A stretch of 64,000 nucleotides of DNA, taken from NCBI GenBank assembly GCA_032173965.1, contig CM063287.1, forward strand, positions 5,213,859 through 5,277,858. The letters run 5' to 3'. The notes under the pieces were generated by a model that worked only from the letters and a program-made list of their open reading frames with translations, ran no database searches and was not told where the DNA came from. A program made the position numbers and the translations under genes. Below, piece after piece: positions 27,501-38,349 of this stretch (the first letter of the stretch is position 1; every line of letters starts with the position of its first letter). Source of the stretch: Sitta carolinensis (lineage: Eukaryota > Chordata > Aves > Passeriformes > Sittidae).

Positions 27501-30500
27501 TATTCAGTGTGTTTACTATTAAATACTGTCTAAGCAACTGATGTGTACACAGTCGTTCAGACCTTACAAATGAGAAGGAGCAATCCAAGCAGGCTAAAAG
27601 TCAGGCACAAGCTCTATTTGAAGTTAACAAGATGGGCAGTCACAAATTTTAAAAATTATTTCCACCATTAAAGACTAAGAACAAGATGTGCCACTTTGAG
27701 AAGATTTCTGAGACTCTGAATGAAATAATTAATCTTCTTGTTGGTTTTATTAAGTGAAAAAAAAAAAAGGAAAAACCGTGCAGTAAATATTAAAAAAGTT
27801 GCTGCCACAGCCAGTGTGTTTTAGAAATAATAATGAGCTATACTTACTACAAAAGCACCCAAGTGACACAGAACTTGAAAATGGAAAGATGTTTTAATTA
27901 TGCACTTAGAGTCTTTTGCTTCTTGACAAAAAGATATCCAATTAGTACAAGGTATTTCACAAGTTTAAATACTTGAGAATAATAGCATTGATAGAGCAAA
28001 GGGAAAAGATTTCATTAAAATAAAATTCTGCTGAAGATTATTATGTGGAACAGTGAATTTGAACCACTCCCTGTTTCCCGTGCATGACTCCGCAAGACAA
28101 TTCACATGCAATTAAGAATTCAAATTCTCTACTAGCTTCATTCCCTAGTTCCTTAAAGCATTCACTAAACTATTTTAGTGGAGTTAATGAATCCCAAATT
28201 ACAACGTCTCACATTGAATTAGAAGGCAGTTTGCTTGGGACACACCTGTTAGGACAAGTCCACCACGTCAGAACTCAGCAGAGGGAGGGCACAGTGACAC
28301 ACCTACAAATTAATATTTTGCTCTTCTTTTGGCCCTGAAACACAGGAGGTCAGTCAGGAATGGAGAACTCTGCCACAGACAGAAAAACTGCTGCTCCTTT
28401 CTATTACCAGTCAAGAAGACAGGCATTCTTGATGGCTGCATACACACAACAGGGCTGTATAGGCCTGACAGGGACATATGCATCCAAAAGTCACAACATC
28501 AGAATCAAAATGCTACAGAAGAAAGAGACTCAGGACTTCACAGTTACAAAGTATTTAAAAATTTGTTTCTTAGGGCTTCTAAGGGAAAGATAGTAAACAC
28601 CTTCCAAACTCCAAACACAATACAGAGACCCAAAGTCACTGGAATAGTTACCGAGAAGAGACCAGGAAGGAAAACACATCAAGAAAGGAAGATAATGGAC
28701 ACTAAGAAAACAGAACAAGGACATTCAAGACCATTGAAATTAAGACCTCTCATGTCACACCACACTTACTTCTGTGCTACTTCTCACTGTTTCCACGTGA
28801 ATTTTGCTTTATTAACAAAAATAATCTCAAAGCTGTCCAAGTTCTCATTGAACACTTTCACCTTCCAGAGAAATTGAACACTGGCAAACTATTTAAATCC
28901 CACTTCTAGGAAACAAGGACACAAGAAGTTGAAAAGGATTTATAAATAATATTTAGGACTCCCTTTTTAGCAAAAATAATTAGGGCAAACAGATGAGTGA
29001 CCAATGGCAACAAGGAAACTAAACTACACAGGACTGCACAGTACACTATCCTTTATTGCCTTTTGCAATAAATCGGTGGAGAACAGTAGCTGTTCTCTTC
29101 ATTCCCTGTGCTATTGGGTTAGGCTCATAGAAGACTTTACCTCATGCAAATACAACCCTTAGGAATTCAAGGAGAAAAAAAACAACCAACTACACAAGAA
29201 TTTGGTCATCAGAAATTAAAGTGATCAGCATTGCTGCCACTTCCCTTGAAACCAACCCAGACGAAGGTGTTAAAATAAGAATTCTCTGGTTGGTGCTCTT
29301 ACGTAACAAAGCAGAAACAGGTTGAGCAGCTCCATCTGATGCACCGAAAGCAGGAGTATGCCTCTTGCCTACAGTACCGTATATAGCCTATGCAAAGACC
29401 ACACTGACAAAGTGCACCAACAGCAATTTCTCCCACAGACTCCCTTCCAAACCTCTGTCGCCCTTTGCCCATTCTGGAACACGATGTTATGCTTCACAAG
29501 TTGCAATTATGTGACAAGTCTCAGGGAGGGCAGCAAGAGGGAGAAGGACTGCTACTTATCTAGGTGGTTGGACTGCAGCAGGAAAATATACGTGGCAGTA
29601 TGAGAAAGCTTCCTGACAAAGCTTTCAGATGAAATTACTCCAGACAGCTTAAGGGGGATATCTGTCACCAACAAAACAGGAAAATCTTTTTATGCCCTGC
29701 TGTGGGTCACACATTCGTAATATGCTAATTCGGACGTTTGTTGGACTGTTTTGTGAGCAGACTGACTTCATTAGCCTGGCAAAAACTCACACACAACAAA
29801 TGTCAGCTCAAACGACCCAATAAGCACCGGGGACCCCAGAGTCACAGTGATACCCAGCAAGGAACACGAGGAAGATTTTGCTGCCCAAATATTACTCAAC
29901 CTTTATGAAGGAGTATTAGCCAAAGGAGCACAATAACTCATTAGTTTCAGGAAAGAACAGCACAATGCCTATGAAAAAAAAAGAGTGAACTGCAGTGCAA
30001 CCTCCGATTTCTCAAACAGAACTTACAAAACACGTAACATGATGCTTCTCACCTAAGAAAGTTTGCCTCTTTGGCTATCAAAAACTCAAGTTTATAAAGC
30101 CCAGTATACAACCACACTGCTGATCTACCTCTTCAGCTCATAACCTACACTCAGCACAGATCGCCATCCCACACTCGCAAGCGTTCTTCTAGTCCTCTCA
30201 ATTCTGCTCCAAGTTATAAAGGCGAAGTTCCGGGATTTTATAGGTTACTGGGAGCGGTTTACAAGCAACGGTCGCAATTCCCTGACAGGTACAAGCAGCA
30301 CGAGTTGGCAGGCTCCCGGGAAACACGCACTTAAGAGCGGGAGCCACACGGAGTAACCACAAGGCCGGGCAGGTCTTGCAGGGACTTGTTGGGAGCACGG
30401 GGACTCTCTGAGGCGGGGACTCTCTGAGGCACCCAGACCCGCAAGGGGAGCGCAGAGCGCCCGGCTCAGGAGTCTGTGGGAAGGAGAAATCGGCCGCCGC

Positions 30501-30602
30501 CCGCCGCTCAGCGGGACCACCCCGGCCCCTGGAAAGGAGCGCACTCCCGCAGCCCCAGCCCGGCACTTACACGACGGCTCGGGAGATCATCCAGGACACC
30601 AT
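6393..30602 (-). CDS. REEP3: REEP3, receptor expression-enhancing protein 3 (exons 1-5 of the gene, 3' part off window)
   Basis: Five coding exons joined in phase give 139 residues that read as the N-terminal half of REEP3 (about 255 residues in human, from memory). The pieces are 30571-30602, 12740-12812, 8402-8478, 7797-7917 and 6393-6506, each with AG acceptor and GTAAG donor on the minus strand. The TB2/DP1/HVA22 domain spans roughly residues 6-100, with hydrophobic hairpin segments near 10-24, 41-61 and 68-88, followed by an amphipathic, charged stretch (about 99-120). Known for the family: ER-membrane curvature proteins; REEP3 with REEP4 binds microtubules and clears ER from metaphase chromosomes. 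REEP3 is chosen over REEP1/2/4 because of [11 protein letters not shown], the exon 4 text [20 protein letters not shown], exon 5 [17 protein letters not shown], and its JMJD1C neighbour. Exons for the C-terminal tail were searched for in 1-6392 and not found, so they are presumed further left. Confidence 0.96.
6507..7796 (-). other. REEP3: REEP3 intron 4
   Basis: 1,290 bases between exons 4 and 5, bounded by donor GTAAGA at 7796 and acceptor TTTTAG ending at 6507. AT-rich; no repeat family or RNA gene recognised. Open frames here are short and unsupported. Confidence 0.85.
7797..7917 (-). CDS. REEP3: REEP3 coding exon 4
   Basis: 121 bases: one base completes tryptophan 61, then 40 codons (residues 62-101) from FPLYYELK to [10 protein letters not shown]. 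Acceptor CTGTAG, donor GTAAGA. It contains the third hydrophobic segment and the [17 protein letters not shown] motif characteristic of the TB2/DP1/HVA22 family. Confidence 0.97.
7918..8401 (-). other. REEP3: REEP3 intron 3
   Basis: A short 484-base intron with canonical GT-AG ends and no recognisable content. Exons 3 and 4 encode contiguous parts of the membrane domain. Confidence 0.88.
8402..8478 (-). CDS. REEP3: REEP3 coding exon 3
   Basis: 77 bases encode residues 36-60 ([15 protein letters not shown], then [10 protein letters not shown]) plus two bases of tryptophan 61. Acceptor TTTTCAG, donor GTAAGA. The [12 protein letters not shown] core is near-invariant in REEP1-4. The second half (residues 51-60) is the least conserved part seen and differs from human REEP3 as I remember it. 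Confidence 0.95.
8479..12739 (-). other. REEP3: REEP3 intron 2
   Basis: 4,261 bases, canonical GT-AG. It contains a TA/CA microsatellite (9633-9664) and an A/C-rich low-complexity stretch around 9440-9545. No coding or RNA features recognised. Confidence 0.85.
9633..9664. repeat. (TA)n/(CA)n microsatellite
   Basis: Alternating TATA tracts pass into a short CACA run. It is likely to be length-variable between individuals. Confidence 0.8.
12740..12812 (-). CDS. REEP3: REEP3 coding exon 2
   Basis: 73 bases: one base completes valine 11, then 24 codons (residues 12-35) reading [20 protein letters not shown] then VKEY. Acceptor CAACAG, donor GTAAGT, ending in phase 0. It carries the first hydrophobic segment and the YPAYxSYKAVK signature shared by REEP1-4. 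Confidence 0.96.
15280..15402. repeat. AT-rich low-complexity island
   Basis: About 120 bases made almost wholly of TAATTATT/TATTATA variants with few G or C. Probably a decayed AT microsatellite and easily melted. Confidence 0.8.
17777..18049. mobile_element. ERV LTR fragment, common passerine type
   Basis: It starts with TGTGCTGGGTTGACCCAGG and continues through the stretch ending CTCCTCAGCTGGGCAAGGG and a later ATTACCAATCAAATTAGAG. From memory this is a highly abundant passerine ERVL-type LTR; the family name should come from a repeat library. It is much shorter than the full LTR, so the remainder is lost. The 5 bases before the TG (17772-17776, CTGCC) recur right after a CA at 18048-18049, a possible target duplication around an internally shortened copy, or chance. 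Orientation is not certain. No retroviral gene remains. Confidence 0.75.
20556..20579. repeat. 12-bp perfect tandem duplication
   Basis: Two adjacent copies of ATTAAGACTACA in REEP3 intron 1. A small replication-slippage product. Confidence 0.85.
26387..26873 (+). mobile_element. Solo LTR of an endogenous retrovirus, 487 bp, TSD CCACC
   Basis: The element begins TGTAGGGGAT and ends CTGACACA, with short inverted TGT/ACA termini. It is flanked by an identical 5-bp duplication CCACC at 26382-26386 and 26874-26878. An AATAAA at 26793-26798 followed by a CTGCCCTGTCTCG-containing tail looks like the R/U5 region and sets the plus orientation. There are no internal retroviral genes, so this is a solo LTR left by LTR-LTR recombination. 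It lies antisense within REEP3 intron 1. The pattern resembles passerine ERV LTRs from memory. Confidence 0.85.
30399..30430. repeat. 16-bp perfect tandem duplication
   Basis: Two exact head-to-tail copies of GGGGACTCTCTGAGGC just inside REEP3 intron 1, about 140 bases beyond the exon 1 donor, at the edge of the CpG island. Confidence 0.9.
30571..30602 (-). CDS. REEP3: REEP3 coding exon 1
   Basis: Start codon at 30602-30600 in a strong context (GCCGCCGCG before ATGG). The 32 coding bases encode [10 protein letters not shown] plus two bases of the next valine, followed by donor GTAAGTG. The reading frame stays open upstream to 30887, so an in-frame stop does not fix the start; it is fixed by the family's invariant MVSW N-terminus. 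Reading through the donor gives a stop (TAA) at once, so intron 1 retention would end translation. Confidence 0.96.
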
Positions 30603-30654
30603 CGCGGCGGCGGCGAGGCGCGCCCTCCGCAGCCCCGGCCGCAATCGCCGCAGC

Positions 30655-30726
30655 GCGGCCCGCCCTCGCCCCGCCCGCCCGCCCTCGCCCCGCCCCCGCC
30701 CCGCCCTCGCCCCGCCCGCCCATTGG
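30655..30726 (-). promoter_or_regulatory. REEP3: GC-box cluster and CCAAT box of the REEP3 promoter
   Basis: On the minus strand an uninterrupted series of GGGCGGGG/GGGCGGGC boxes (Sp/KLF type) at 30655-30720 is preceded by a CCAAT box (complement of ATTGG at 30722-30726), about 120 bases upstream of the start codon. Spacing and order are typical of a TATA-less housekeeping promoter. The transcription start cannot be placed exactly; somewhere between 30610 and 30720 is likely. Confidence 0.7.
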
Positions 30727-30762
30727 CTCCGCGGCTGCGCGCCTGCGCCCTGAGCCGCGCGC

Positions 30763-30791
30763 GGGGCGGGGCGGGGCGGGGCGGGCCGGGA
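30763..30791 (+). promoter_or_regulatory. G4-capable GGGGC repeat
   Basis: The plus strand carries four consecutive GGGGC units followed by GGGCCGGGAGGG, giving at least four G-runs of three or more with single-base loops. It doubles as overlapping GC boxes. It sits just upstream of the REEP3 CCAAT box and has the opposite strand bias to the C-rich block at 30655-30720. Confidence 0.75.
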
Positions 30792-30959
30792 GGGAGAGAG
30801 AGCGGGGACCGGGCCGGGGCCAGGGCGTGCTCCTGGCTCCCCGCCCAGCGCCTGGCCGAGCGGCGCTGGCGTCCGCACTCCCGTCACGGATACAGCCTTG
30901 GCAGAGCACCCCGAAGAGAGAGGAATAGATGGGAGTCGTTAAGATTGCAGTAAGGCGCC

Positions 30960-33900
30960 TTTCTGCCCTTCTCACCTCCTCTGTTTGAAACACAGCGTCC
31001 AACTCTAGCAATAAGAGGGGTGGGATGCTCACCTCTTACTTTGGTCTTTGCCCTGTGCTCCCCGTGTGCTCGTAACGCTGCAGGATGTTTGGTAAGCCAA
31101 AACATCCGTGTCCCATACTGAAGTCCCCTCAGGTTGGCCAGGTGCCCCGGAGCGTGCTGAACTCCTCGTGTGCCGGCGGTAGATCAGGGTGCTTTGTGTC
31201 ACCCAAGGACACCAGCAGGAGCCCTGCCTTCTGAGCAGAGCATGGGGCCAGCCGCTCCCTGGGCTCCTGCACCCCTCTGAAACACTACGAGGAGGTGTTT
31301 CTTCTCTGGACTTGCTGACAAGTGCTCGCACCGAAAGACTGTTTAAGGTCACGGCCTCCGCTAGGCCGTACAGACTGCTACACGCAGTTGATCCAAAATT
31401 GCAGATGACCAGGAAGGTACACGTGGAAGGATTAGTGCCTGACTGCCTTGTTCTTTTGATTCTTCCCCTACACATCTTTTTACCAGCTGTTACCCAAGGC
31501 CTGACAGCTGGCAAGACAATCCGCAGTGTAACCTGGTCCGGGTACTCTTGCCAAGGTCATGGTATGACAGGTTGAGACATGCAGGGGAAACTGATTGCTT
31601 CCTGATACCTTAGTTAATCCATTGCAATCCCTCTCTGCATATTAGCTTTACACTTTCTGTGGAAATGTTTGCACACATAGAAGGACAATATTTGCTGAAA
31701 CTGACTGCTTTATCTTTTCTCAGAAGATTAGGCTGTATGAAGTTCCGTCCAAGCCATCGCTGAAAACATTCCATTTCACTCTTCTGATTTCAAGAAGTGT
31801 AACAGAGCAACATCCAAAGTGTTGTCGATTCTCCTGAACGTGCCACTCAGCAGCTAAGGTAGGGAAAGAGCAGATTACACTTTCAGCACCATTCCTACTG
31901 CCTCTCACAGTAAATGACATGCCGGTCAGTGTCACAATCTCTAGAAGAAATTAGTTCTTGAACATATCTTTAAGTGGGATGATACAGTTTCCCCGTCTGC
32001 TATACAGAAAGAAGAAAGAGCTTAATCTGTGTAAGTTACTGTCTTATTCAGATGGGAGGTGCCAGGTAAATACAGGATTGTTTCTGTTCCACAGGCAAGC
32101 ATCACAATTCCTCACCTTCTCCCATCTATAAAACCCAGCCATGGGCATCTTCACTCCCTGCAGCCTTTAAACACACCACACACAGTCAAAAGGCCAAAAG
32201 GGGGGAAAGAAAGAGGGTAAATAAACAATTGCTGAACATTTAAACAATTACAGTGTTTGAAAACTGTTGTTATAGTTGTATACTGTGAAATTTGAAGCCT
32301 GGAATGAGAAAGTAGACAATGTAAAAAGAAATTATTTTTAATCATGCAGAAATTTTTGCAAACAATGGTACTGCCCATCTTGGGTATCTCCTCACACTGA
32401 CCTTTGTTGGGGGTTACTGATGCAGGAAGAGAGGCATTTGTTTGTGAACAATTTAAAGTACACCACTCATCAATCTTATTTTTGAAACAGGCCTAACCTG
32501 AAAGCATTCTTCCTTTCATTCAATGAAAGAAGAAATCCAAGCCACTGCTTCTGTGCTCTTTGAATAACAAACCTTTCCAGTGGTAGACTGTGCAGAGGAA
32601 ATTCACAGAGCAAAGCATTTGTAATATAAATTACCTGGCATAGACTACAATTTAGGCTCCAGTTCTCTAAACTCCTGCTGCCTGCCTGAAGCTCCACTCA
32701 AGTTTGTAGCATTCCAGTCCATTTAGAGCAATCTGAAGGATGAGAGCTCTAGTTCATAGCATAGGAAATTAAGTATACAATGCATTTCTTTTCTGCAAGA
32801 AGTTATGTTGGTACTAGCTTAGAGAACCATTCCAGGAAAAGACTGATACTCTTTTTTACTGTCTGAGATTGTATATACAATAATTCTGTAGCTGCATAAT
32901 TTATTTTATATGCAATATGTTTATAGAAAATAAAAAGTGGTTTTCCTCTAAGAGACATTTATTTTTCTTGCGTTTGTTACCATGGCAATAGTGTCTCTGT
33001 TGGAAAGCTAAATTTACATTTAAAGAGACATTTTTTTAAAGGGTAAAGGCAGATGGCTCCTAAGAGTAATTCATCTTGCTCAGAAGATTACAGTTTCACA
33101 GAATGTTTTGAGATTTAATTCCATGCAACAAGCTGAGTGGTGGTTGCTGGGCCCTCAGCAGACAGGCACAGGGATGTCCCATGAACTTCCCTGTATTCCA
33201 GTTCACACATCATGCTAATTGGTGCTCCTGCATGGCAGAAACACAGGGAGCAGCATAGCAATTAAATCCACGCCACGGACTTACTCAGACTTGGTGTATC
33301 TTACTCATATGTCTGTCTGTTTCTTCGTAAGGAAGAGACAGATATCTCATTATAGGATATTTTTAACACCCCTTCCAAAAGCCACTTAATATAGGTAAAA
33401 ATTGCTTTAAATGGTTTTAACAGTGTTTGGAAAATCGTTTGTGAAGGCTGTCTAACTTTGATATAATACAATGTACGTATACAAACAGCAATGTTTACTT
33501 TCACCTCTTTTACAGGTAAACAAACATTTTAATTACCTTGCAGCTGTGCAATCAGTGAATGAGCAACATTTAGGAAGACACAAGCTAGTCTTTGGCAGAG
33601 CAATTCAGTTCCCTTCATTACAAGGATATGCTCCCCAAAGACAGCACCACTTGCATCACATATATTAAAATACATATAGGTTGATCACAGGGATGGGTTT
33701 TTCTTAGCTTCACTGTTTTATATTCATCTCTCCTAGATGAGTCTCAAATCTAGAATAATTTGAAAAAAACTAGAAATTTCTTTCAGTCCTAAATCATATC
33801 ACATACATTTTGGGATGTGAATGTAATTTTGGGATCAGAATACGGAACAGAAAATGCCAGTTTATCTGTTAAAACAGCAGTACAGAATGGGTGAAGATGA

Positions 33901-36249
33901 CTATTTCTTAGACTACTCTAAGCTGGTGTTAGTACCATAATTGATTATTAATTAATATGGTTGAAATTTATGGTTTATACTACCTTCAGGTATTTAACTC
34001 TTCATCTACCTTTCCTATGCATGAAGCAGCAGCAAAGGTAGGCTCTATTCTCTAGATAAAAAGCCCTTCTGCCCTGATAGGGTTTAATTTGAAAGTGAGT
34101 ATTGGGCAATGCAATGGACTTTTTAGGAAATCAAAGCAGCTGGAGCTTTTGCATGGAATTCTGGATTGCTCACACGTGTTTCAGCCTCCCAGCACAGCAT
34201 CTTGCTGAGGAACATGGCAAAGACACTTGGTGTCTAATACAGCTGTGTCTTAAGTTTTTAATTCCAGCACACAGACGAAATGCTACGAGGCAAAAAGTTT
34301 ATTCCTTTCAGAAATGTTTCTGTGAAATTTATTAACATTCTGAATTAGGAATGTAAAGCGTCCAACTTAATGAAAAAACAAAGTTTCAAATGGATGTTTC
34401 TGTCTTTTTTTTTTTATTTGGCAGGTTTAACCACTATTGTTCTCAGTTTTATTACAGTCTGAAATTTTTTCTTGCTTCACTATGAATAAGTAAAAACCTT
34501 TGGTTTTGAAAAATTTCTTTCCCTCATGTTCACAGATAGACCTGCAAATGCAAAACCTGTAAACATAAACTGCAGCATGATGTAAAATTCATGTTTTAAG
34601 GTATTTGTTGATGTCAGTTTCCTGACTTTTAGGGCCCTGACAATTCCAGTTAATACTGAGTTTTAAGAAAAATAGAATTTAGAATTAAAAAGGCATCTGG
34701 CTAGAGTTACAGGATGACTGCGCTGTGTAGTAGAGAAGAATCCTTGCAAGCAGAGGAGTTAGCAAATGCAGCAGGCCCAGAGACTTTTTTTCCAAGGCTA
34801 TGAAAGAATGATGTCTAGCACTGTTAATTCTGTGAGTTGTAGGTCAGGAAAAGCAGATAAGGCTGAGAGAGAACACTGAAAACAATTCAAAATAGCCCTA
34901 TCAATATAAAGCCAAATCATTTTCGTCACTCCAGCACCAGCCTGTTTTGACTGCAGCAGTCAAATTAAGCAGAATCCAATTAATCTTATAAATACAAATA
35001 TTAAAAGGGTACTCTACTTACTATTTTAAAGAAAATTCACCATGCTGTGAAAAGGTTTATCATACAACTGTTGATTGATTTTATCCACTTTTAAAGGGTT
35101 GCAATGGGTTAAGTGCCTCCAGTTCTTTCTTACCAGAAACATAAAAGCAACGCATTCGAATTTTTTTCCTTGAGGGAAATGTGATCTAAAGCGGAAGGGG
35201 AAAGTTCAGAACAGCTCCATCTGAGACTTTCTCCTGGCAGCAGTCGTATGTCCATCCTACCTGATTGCTTCCATTTGGAGTTGAAAGCATATAAAATGCA
35301 GCCCCCACAAGGGCAAGCTGAGGCAACAGAGAAGCTCATTTCCAGCCCAAGAGGCTCTCACAGGCTGCTCTGCTGTCCCTGTCACTTCCTTGCTTCTGTG
35401 TTGATAAACTATAGACAGAAATGTCTGACGTGTTGCGTGTGGACCTTCTAACATTACTCTGGAGACAAGTGTAACCACACCAGTATATCCCACTAGGGCA
35501 GTCCAGTGGAGATTTATATAGCTGTTTCTCCCACGTTCCCAAGTACAGTGGCATTAAAGCTGTTAGCTTGTTCAAAAGCTGCTTCTGAATGTTTCAGTAA
35601 ATATACATCTCCCTCGTGAGAGCAGACCCATTTTAAAGGATGAGCTACACATAATCTGGCATCTGATGATCCACTCTCTGGGATTTGAAATCTGTATACC
35701 GAGACGGACACCAAAGCCATGTTACTCCTTTCTGTCTGGGTAGTATCATCTCAGCTCTATTCCAGCACTACTTGTGATGTGTCACATTTAATAATTATAG
35801 CAATCTGTTGGAGATTGTTTTTAAATACGCTTTCTGCTTTTGATGTTTCTGATCCCTATGGAAAGATTATATTATTTTATAGCCTGCTGACTAAGCTCAT
35901 GTGCACACCGGCTGCATTTTATCAGGGAACAAACAATGACTGTCTTTTGAACCAGCTGATAGATTTTACTTAAAATGGAGATGTACCTGCTTTGGCAACA
36001 CTTAGAATGTTGTCCAGCACAATATCTATTTGCAGAATATTATAGTCTCCAGCTAAGCAGTGCTTGTTCAAATTGCCACCAGCCCAAAAGAGGTGGAAAA
36101 AAAATGTCTTAGAAACAGAAAGCAAGTTTTTCTACTGCATAAGGAAACAAGGATCACGCCACATCATTTGGACAGATGTCTTGTCCTACCTGTTCCTGAA
36201 GCCTTTCAACAGCAATTACACCCCTTTTCTTAACTATGTTGACTAGTCC
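30960..36249. other. Intergenic DNA upstream of REEP3
   Basis: About 5.3 kb with declining GC away from the CpG island. Plus-strand open frames near 31189-31575 could lie in a divergent non-coding transcript but have no recognisable protein. No tRNA, snRNA or conserved gene recognised. Confidence 0.6.
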
Positions 36250-36499
36250 TCCATTATCCAGTCTCAAGCTGTGCCAAGGGAAATATAGACTGGATATTAG
36301 GAAGAAAATTTTCACAAAAAGAGTGATAAAGTACTGGAATGCTTTGCCTGGGGAGGTGGTGGAGTCACCATCCCTGGATGTGTTTAAAAAAAGACTGGAT
36401 GTGGCACTTGGTGCAATGGTCTGGTTGAGGTGTTAGGGCTGGGTTTGACTCCATGATCTAGAAGATCTCTTCCAACATAGTTACTCTGTGATTCTGTGA
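36250..36499 (+). mobile_element. CR1 LINE 3' fragment
   Basis: The CR1 3' end is recognisable: GACTGGATATTAGG, then GGAGGTGGTGGAGTCACC, then TTTGACTCCATGATC and CTCTTCCAAC, finishing in the short terminal repeat GTGATTCTGTGA at 36499. The embedded frame shows the familiar CR1 tail residues WNALPGEVVESPSLDVFKKR. 5'-truncated, as is usual for CR1, and old; no active reverse transcriptase. Confidence 0.93.
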
Positions 36500-36784
36500 G
36501 CCTACTGGGAAGCTTTTCCTTGTATTAAAGTTAAGCTGAGTCAAGGAGTATTCAGCAGTTTTTATCCTGCCTCCCCCAAGTATGGAAGGAAAAGTGTTAA
36601 TTTCCTTTGCAGCAACTTCAAAAAACTAAACCCAGTACTTAAGTTATCAAATATTACTTTGAATAAAGAATTCCTTATGGGATATTTTTCTAGTCCTTTC
36701 GATTCCTTTTCTAACCCAACTTTCTCGAAATGCAAAGCCCAAACTTGTGGAAACCAGTAGGCCAAAGGAGATAGAGTCCACTGA

Positions 36785-37340
36785 GGTTCCTTGGAGGGAT
36801 GAACCCTAGGTGAAAAAGTTCTCGTGGTTAGGGCAACTAAGTGGAACTTCTCCCCTGGTTCTTCTCTGTCAATGCTAATATACCCTAGTTCTACCTCCCT
36901 AGCTGGCCCGTTGGCCTCTCCCCCCCTTTATTCCTTATATGTGTGTTCCCTAGAGTGTTCTCCCTTCCTTGATTTCCACTTTGCCCCCATTTTGCTGCGG
37001 TGCCCTGCTTCCCTTTTGGCTGTTACCCCTTGCCCTGCCTTTGTACCACCCCTGAGCCCTCAGACCCTGGTGCTCTGCTCCACCCTCCCTTGTCCCTGGA
37101 CTTAAAGCCTGGTGCCTCCATTGTTCCCTATCTTCATCCCTGGACTCCTTCATGTGTGAGTGGGGTAAACCTCCTCCGTGGAAGGATATACAAGGATCCT
37201 TCCCACTTCTTTGCTGTCAGGGATTACAAGGAGCTCTCTGGTGCTGTGAGTGGGGGTGTGTGTGCCTGTGCCTCTTGTCCCACCACTGACCTGCTAGCAG
37301 TGGTCTGCAGCACAAACCCATGCACAGAGCTTGAGAGGAG
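36785..37340 (+). mobile_element. Decayed LTR-like block A
   Basis: A C/T-rich stretch that shares ordered short blocks with block B at 37966: TGCCTTTGTAC followed by a CCCCTG-like motif, GGAC...CATGTGTG, and a GGTAAACCTC where block B has a poly(A)-signal region. This suggests the U3/R/U5 of a related, older retroviral LTR. The poly(A) signal is lost (GGTAAA in place of AATAAA). No target duplication identified; ends are approximate. No viral gene is present. Confidence 0.5.
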
Positions 37341-37965
37341 CACAGTCAGCACCAAGAGCTGAAGGACTGCATTGCACATTACTCAGCAACTCAAAAGGCT
37401 GCCAGCAAAGTACTCTGGGCTGTCAGGTTTCCCTTCTTTCCCACACTCTCAGGACAGCACAGCACGATTAGCTGGGAGAGTTACTTTGGGGAACCTCTGC
37501 TGTGAGACAGGATGGCAATCCCTGTTAACCCCACGTTAGCCTTTAGCCAGCTGGCCCCACTGTGCTTTGCTTTCTCATTGTGAGATGGGTCTAGTCAAAA
37601 CTGCTGACCAACAAATGCGTTTAAAGAAACTGTTTTATTAAACAATATCCTGATTTGGTTTTCCCTTGGAGCTATGCTTTGTGTCTTCTCATTACTTAGA
37701 TTCCTTTATTCCCCAAGTGTCATCTCACTGCATTCTCCCCTGAATTGGGGAAAAGGTCTCTCTAGATTTTAAAACTGGAAGGGAATATTAAATAATTTCG
37801 TCCAATTTAAACCCAAGACACAATCATTAATTCATGTGCATTTTGAAAATTATCATATGGGTGCTTTTGATTGCTTTTGTCATTTTGTGTTCGTTCAGTT
37901 GCCTCAGATGTTCAATTTCAGAATCCTTGAGAGAAGCCTTCTTAACAAATACAGAAAGGGAGAGT

Positions 37966-38349
37966 TGTGAAGGCCTGGAGCCATTCCCCAAGTTGGGGAG
38001 ACACAAAGGGTTTCTCTCACAGGATATCCTGTTATGTTCTGTTCTGTTCCCTCAGTCGGCCCTGTTAGCCCCCTCCCCATCCCTGTGTCCCTCGGTCACT
38101 CCCCCCTATTTCCCCATTGGCCTCCACATCCTACCCTGCCTTTGTACTGCCCCCTGCTAATTGGCCCCTGATGCTCTCCCAGCTTCACCATCCCTATACT
38201 TGAACCTGGACCCTCTCCTTAAGCCTTGCCTTTCACTCTGGACTCTCGGCATGTGTGGCTGGAATAAAACATCTCTGTAGAACCCAGACAAAGGCCCTGC
38301 CTGCCTTTTTGCTACCACCATAACTGCTGCTATCCTGGCTCTCAACAAC
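37966..38349 (+). mobile_element. LTR-like block B (endogenous retrovirus)
   Basis: It starts near TGTGAAGGCCTGGAGCC and contains a C-rich U3-like section with ATTGG elements and an AATAAA at 38263-38268, then a short tail ending ...CTCTCAACA near 38348. The layout fits a solo LTR in plus orientation and resembles bird ERV LTRs. No convincing flanking duplication was found, so the ends may be eroded. No internal retroviral sequence. Confidence 0.6.

Larger units (their letters stand above)
12813..30570 (-). other. REEP3: REEP3 intron 1
   Basis: 17,758 bases, donor GTAAGTG at 30570 and acceptor CAACAG at 12813. It holds an AT-only island (15280-15402), a passerine-type LTR fragment (17777-18049), a complete solo LTR (26387-26873), A homopolymers (23841-23854 and 27758-27769) and a 12-bp perfect duplication (20556-20579). 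Chance open frames at 24433-24897 and 28329-28877 match nothing I recognise. The rest is unassigned. Confidence 0.85.
30400..30960. promoter_or_regulatory. REEP3: CpG island over REEP3 exon 1 and promoter
   Basis: A sharp rise to very high GC with dense CpG, centred on 30480-30890 and spanning the REEP3 start codon. No TATA box near the expected start. It contains GC boxes on both strands, a CCAAT box and an NRF1-like GCGCxTGCGC sequence near 30738-30748. Transcription of REEP3 leftward is implied; such islands are often bidirectional. Confidence 0.9.

Noticed and set aside
28329..28877. 182-codon plus-strand open frame in REEP3 intron 1
   Set aside because: Basic, low-information residues with no domain, no CpG island or promoter and no splice context. 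It looks like chance in an A-rich strand.
30476..31032. Long open frames on both strands of the REEP3 CpG island
   Set aside because: Stop codons are rare in GC-rich DNA. Only the [11 protein letters not shown] stretch is supported by homology and splicing.
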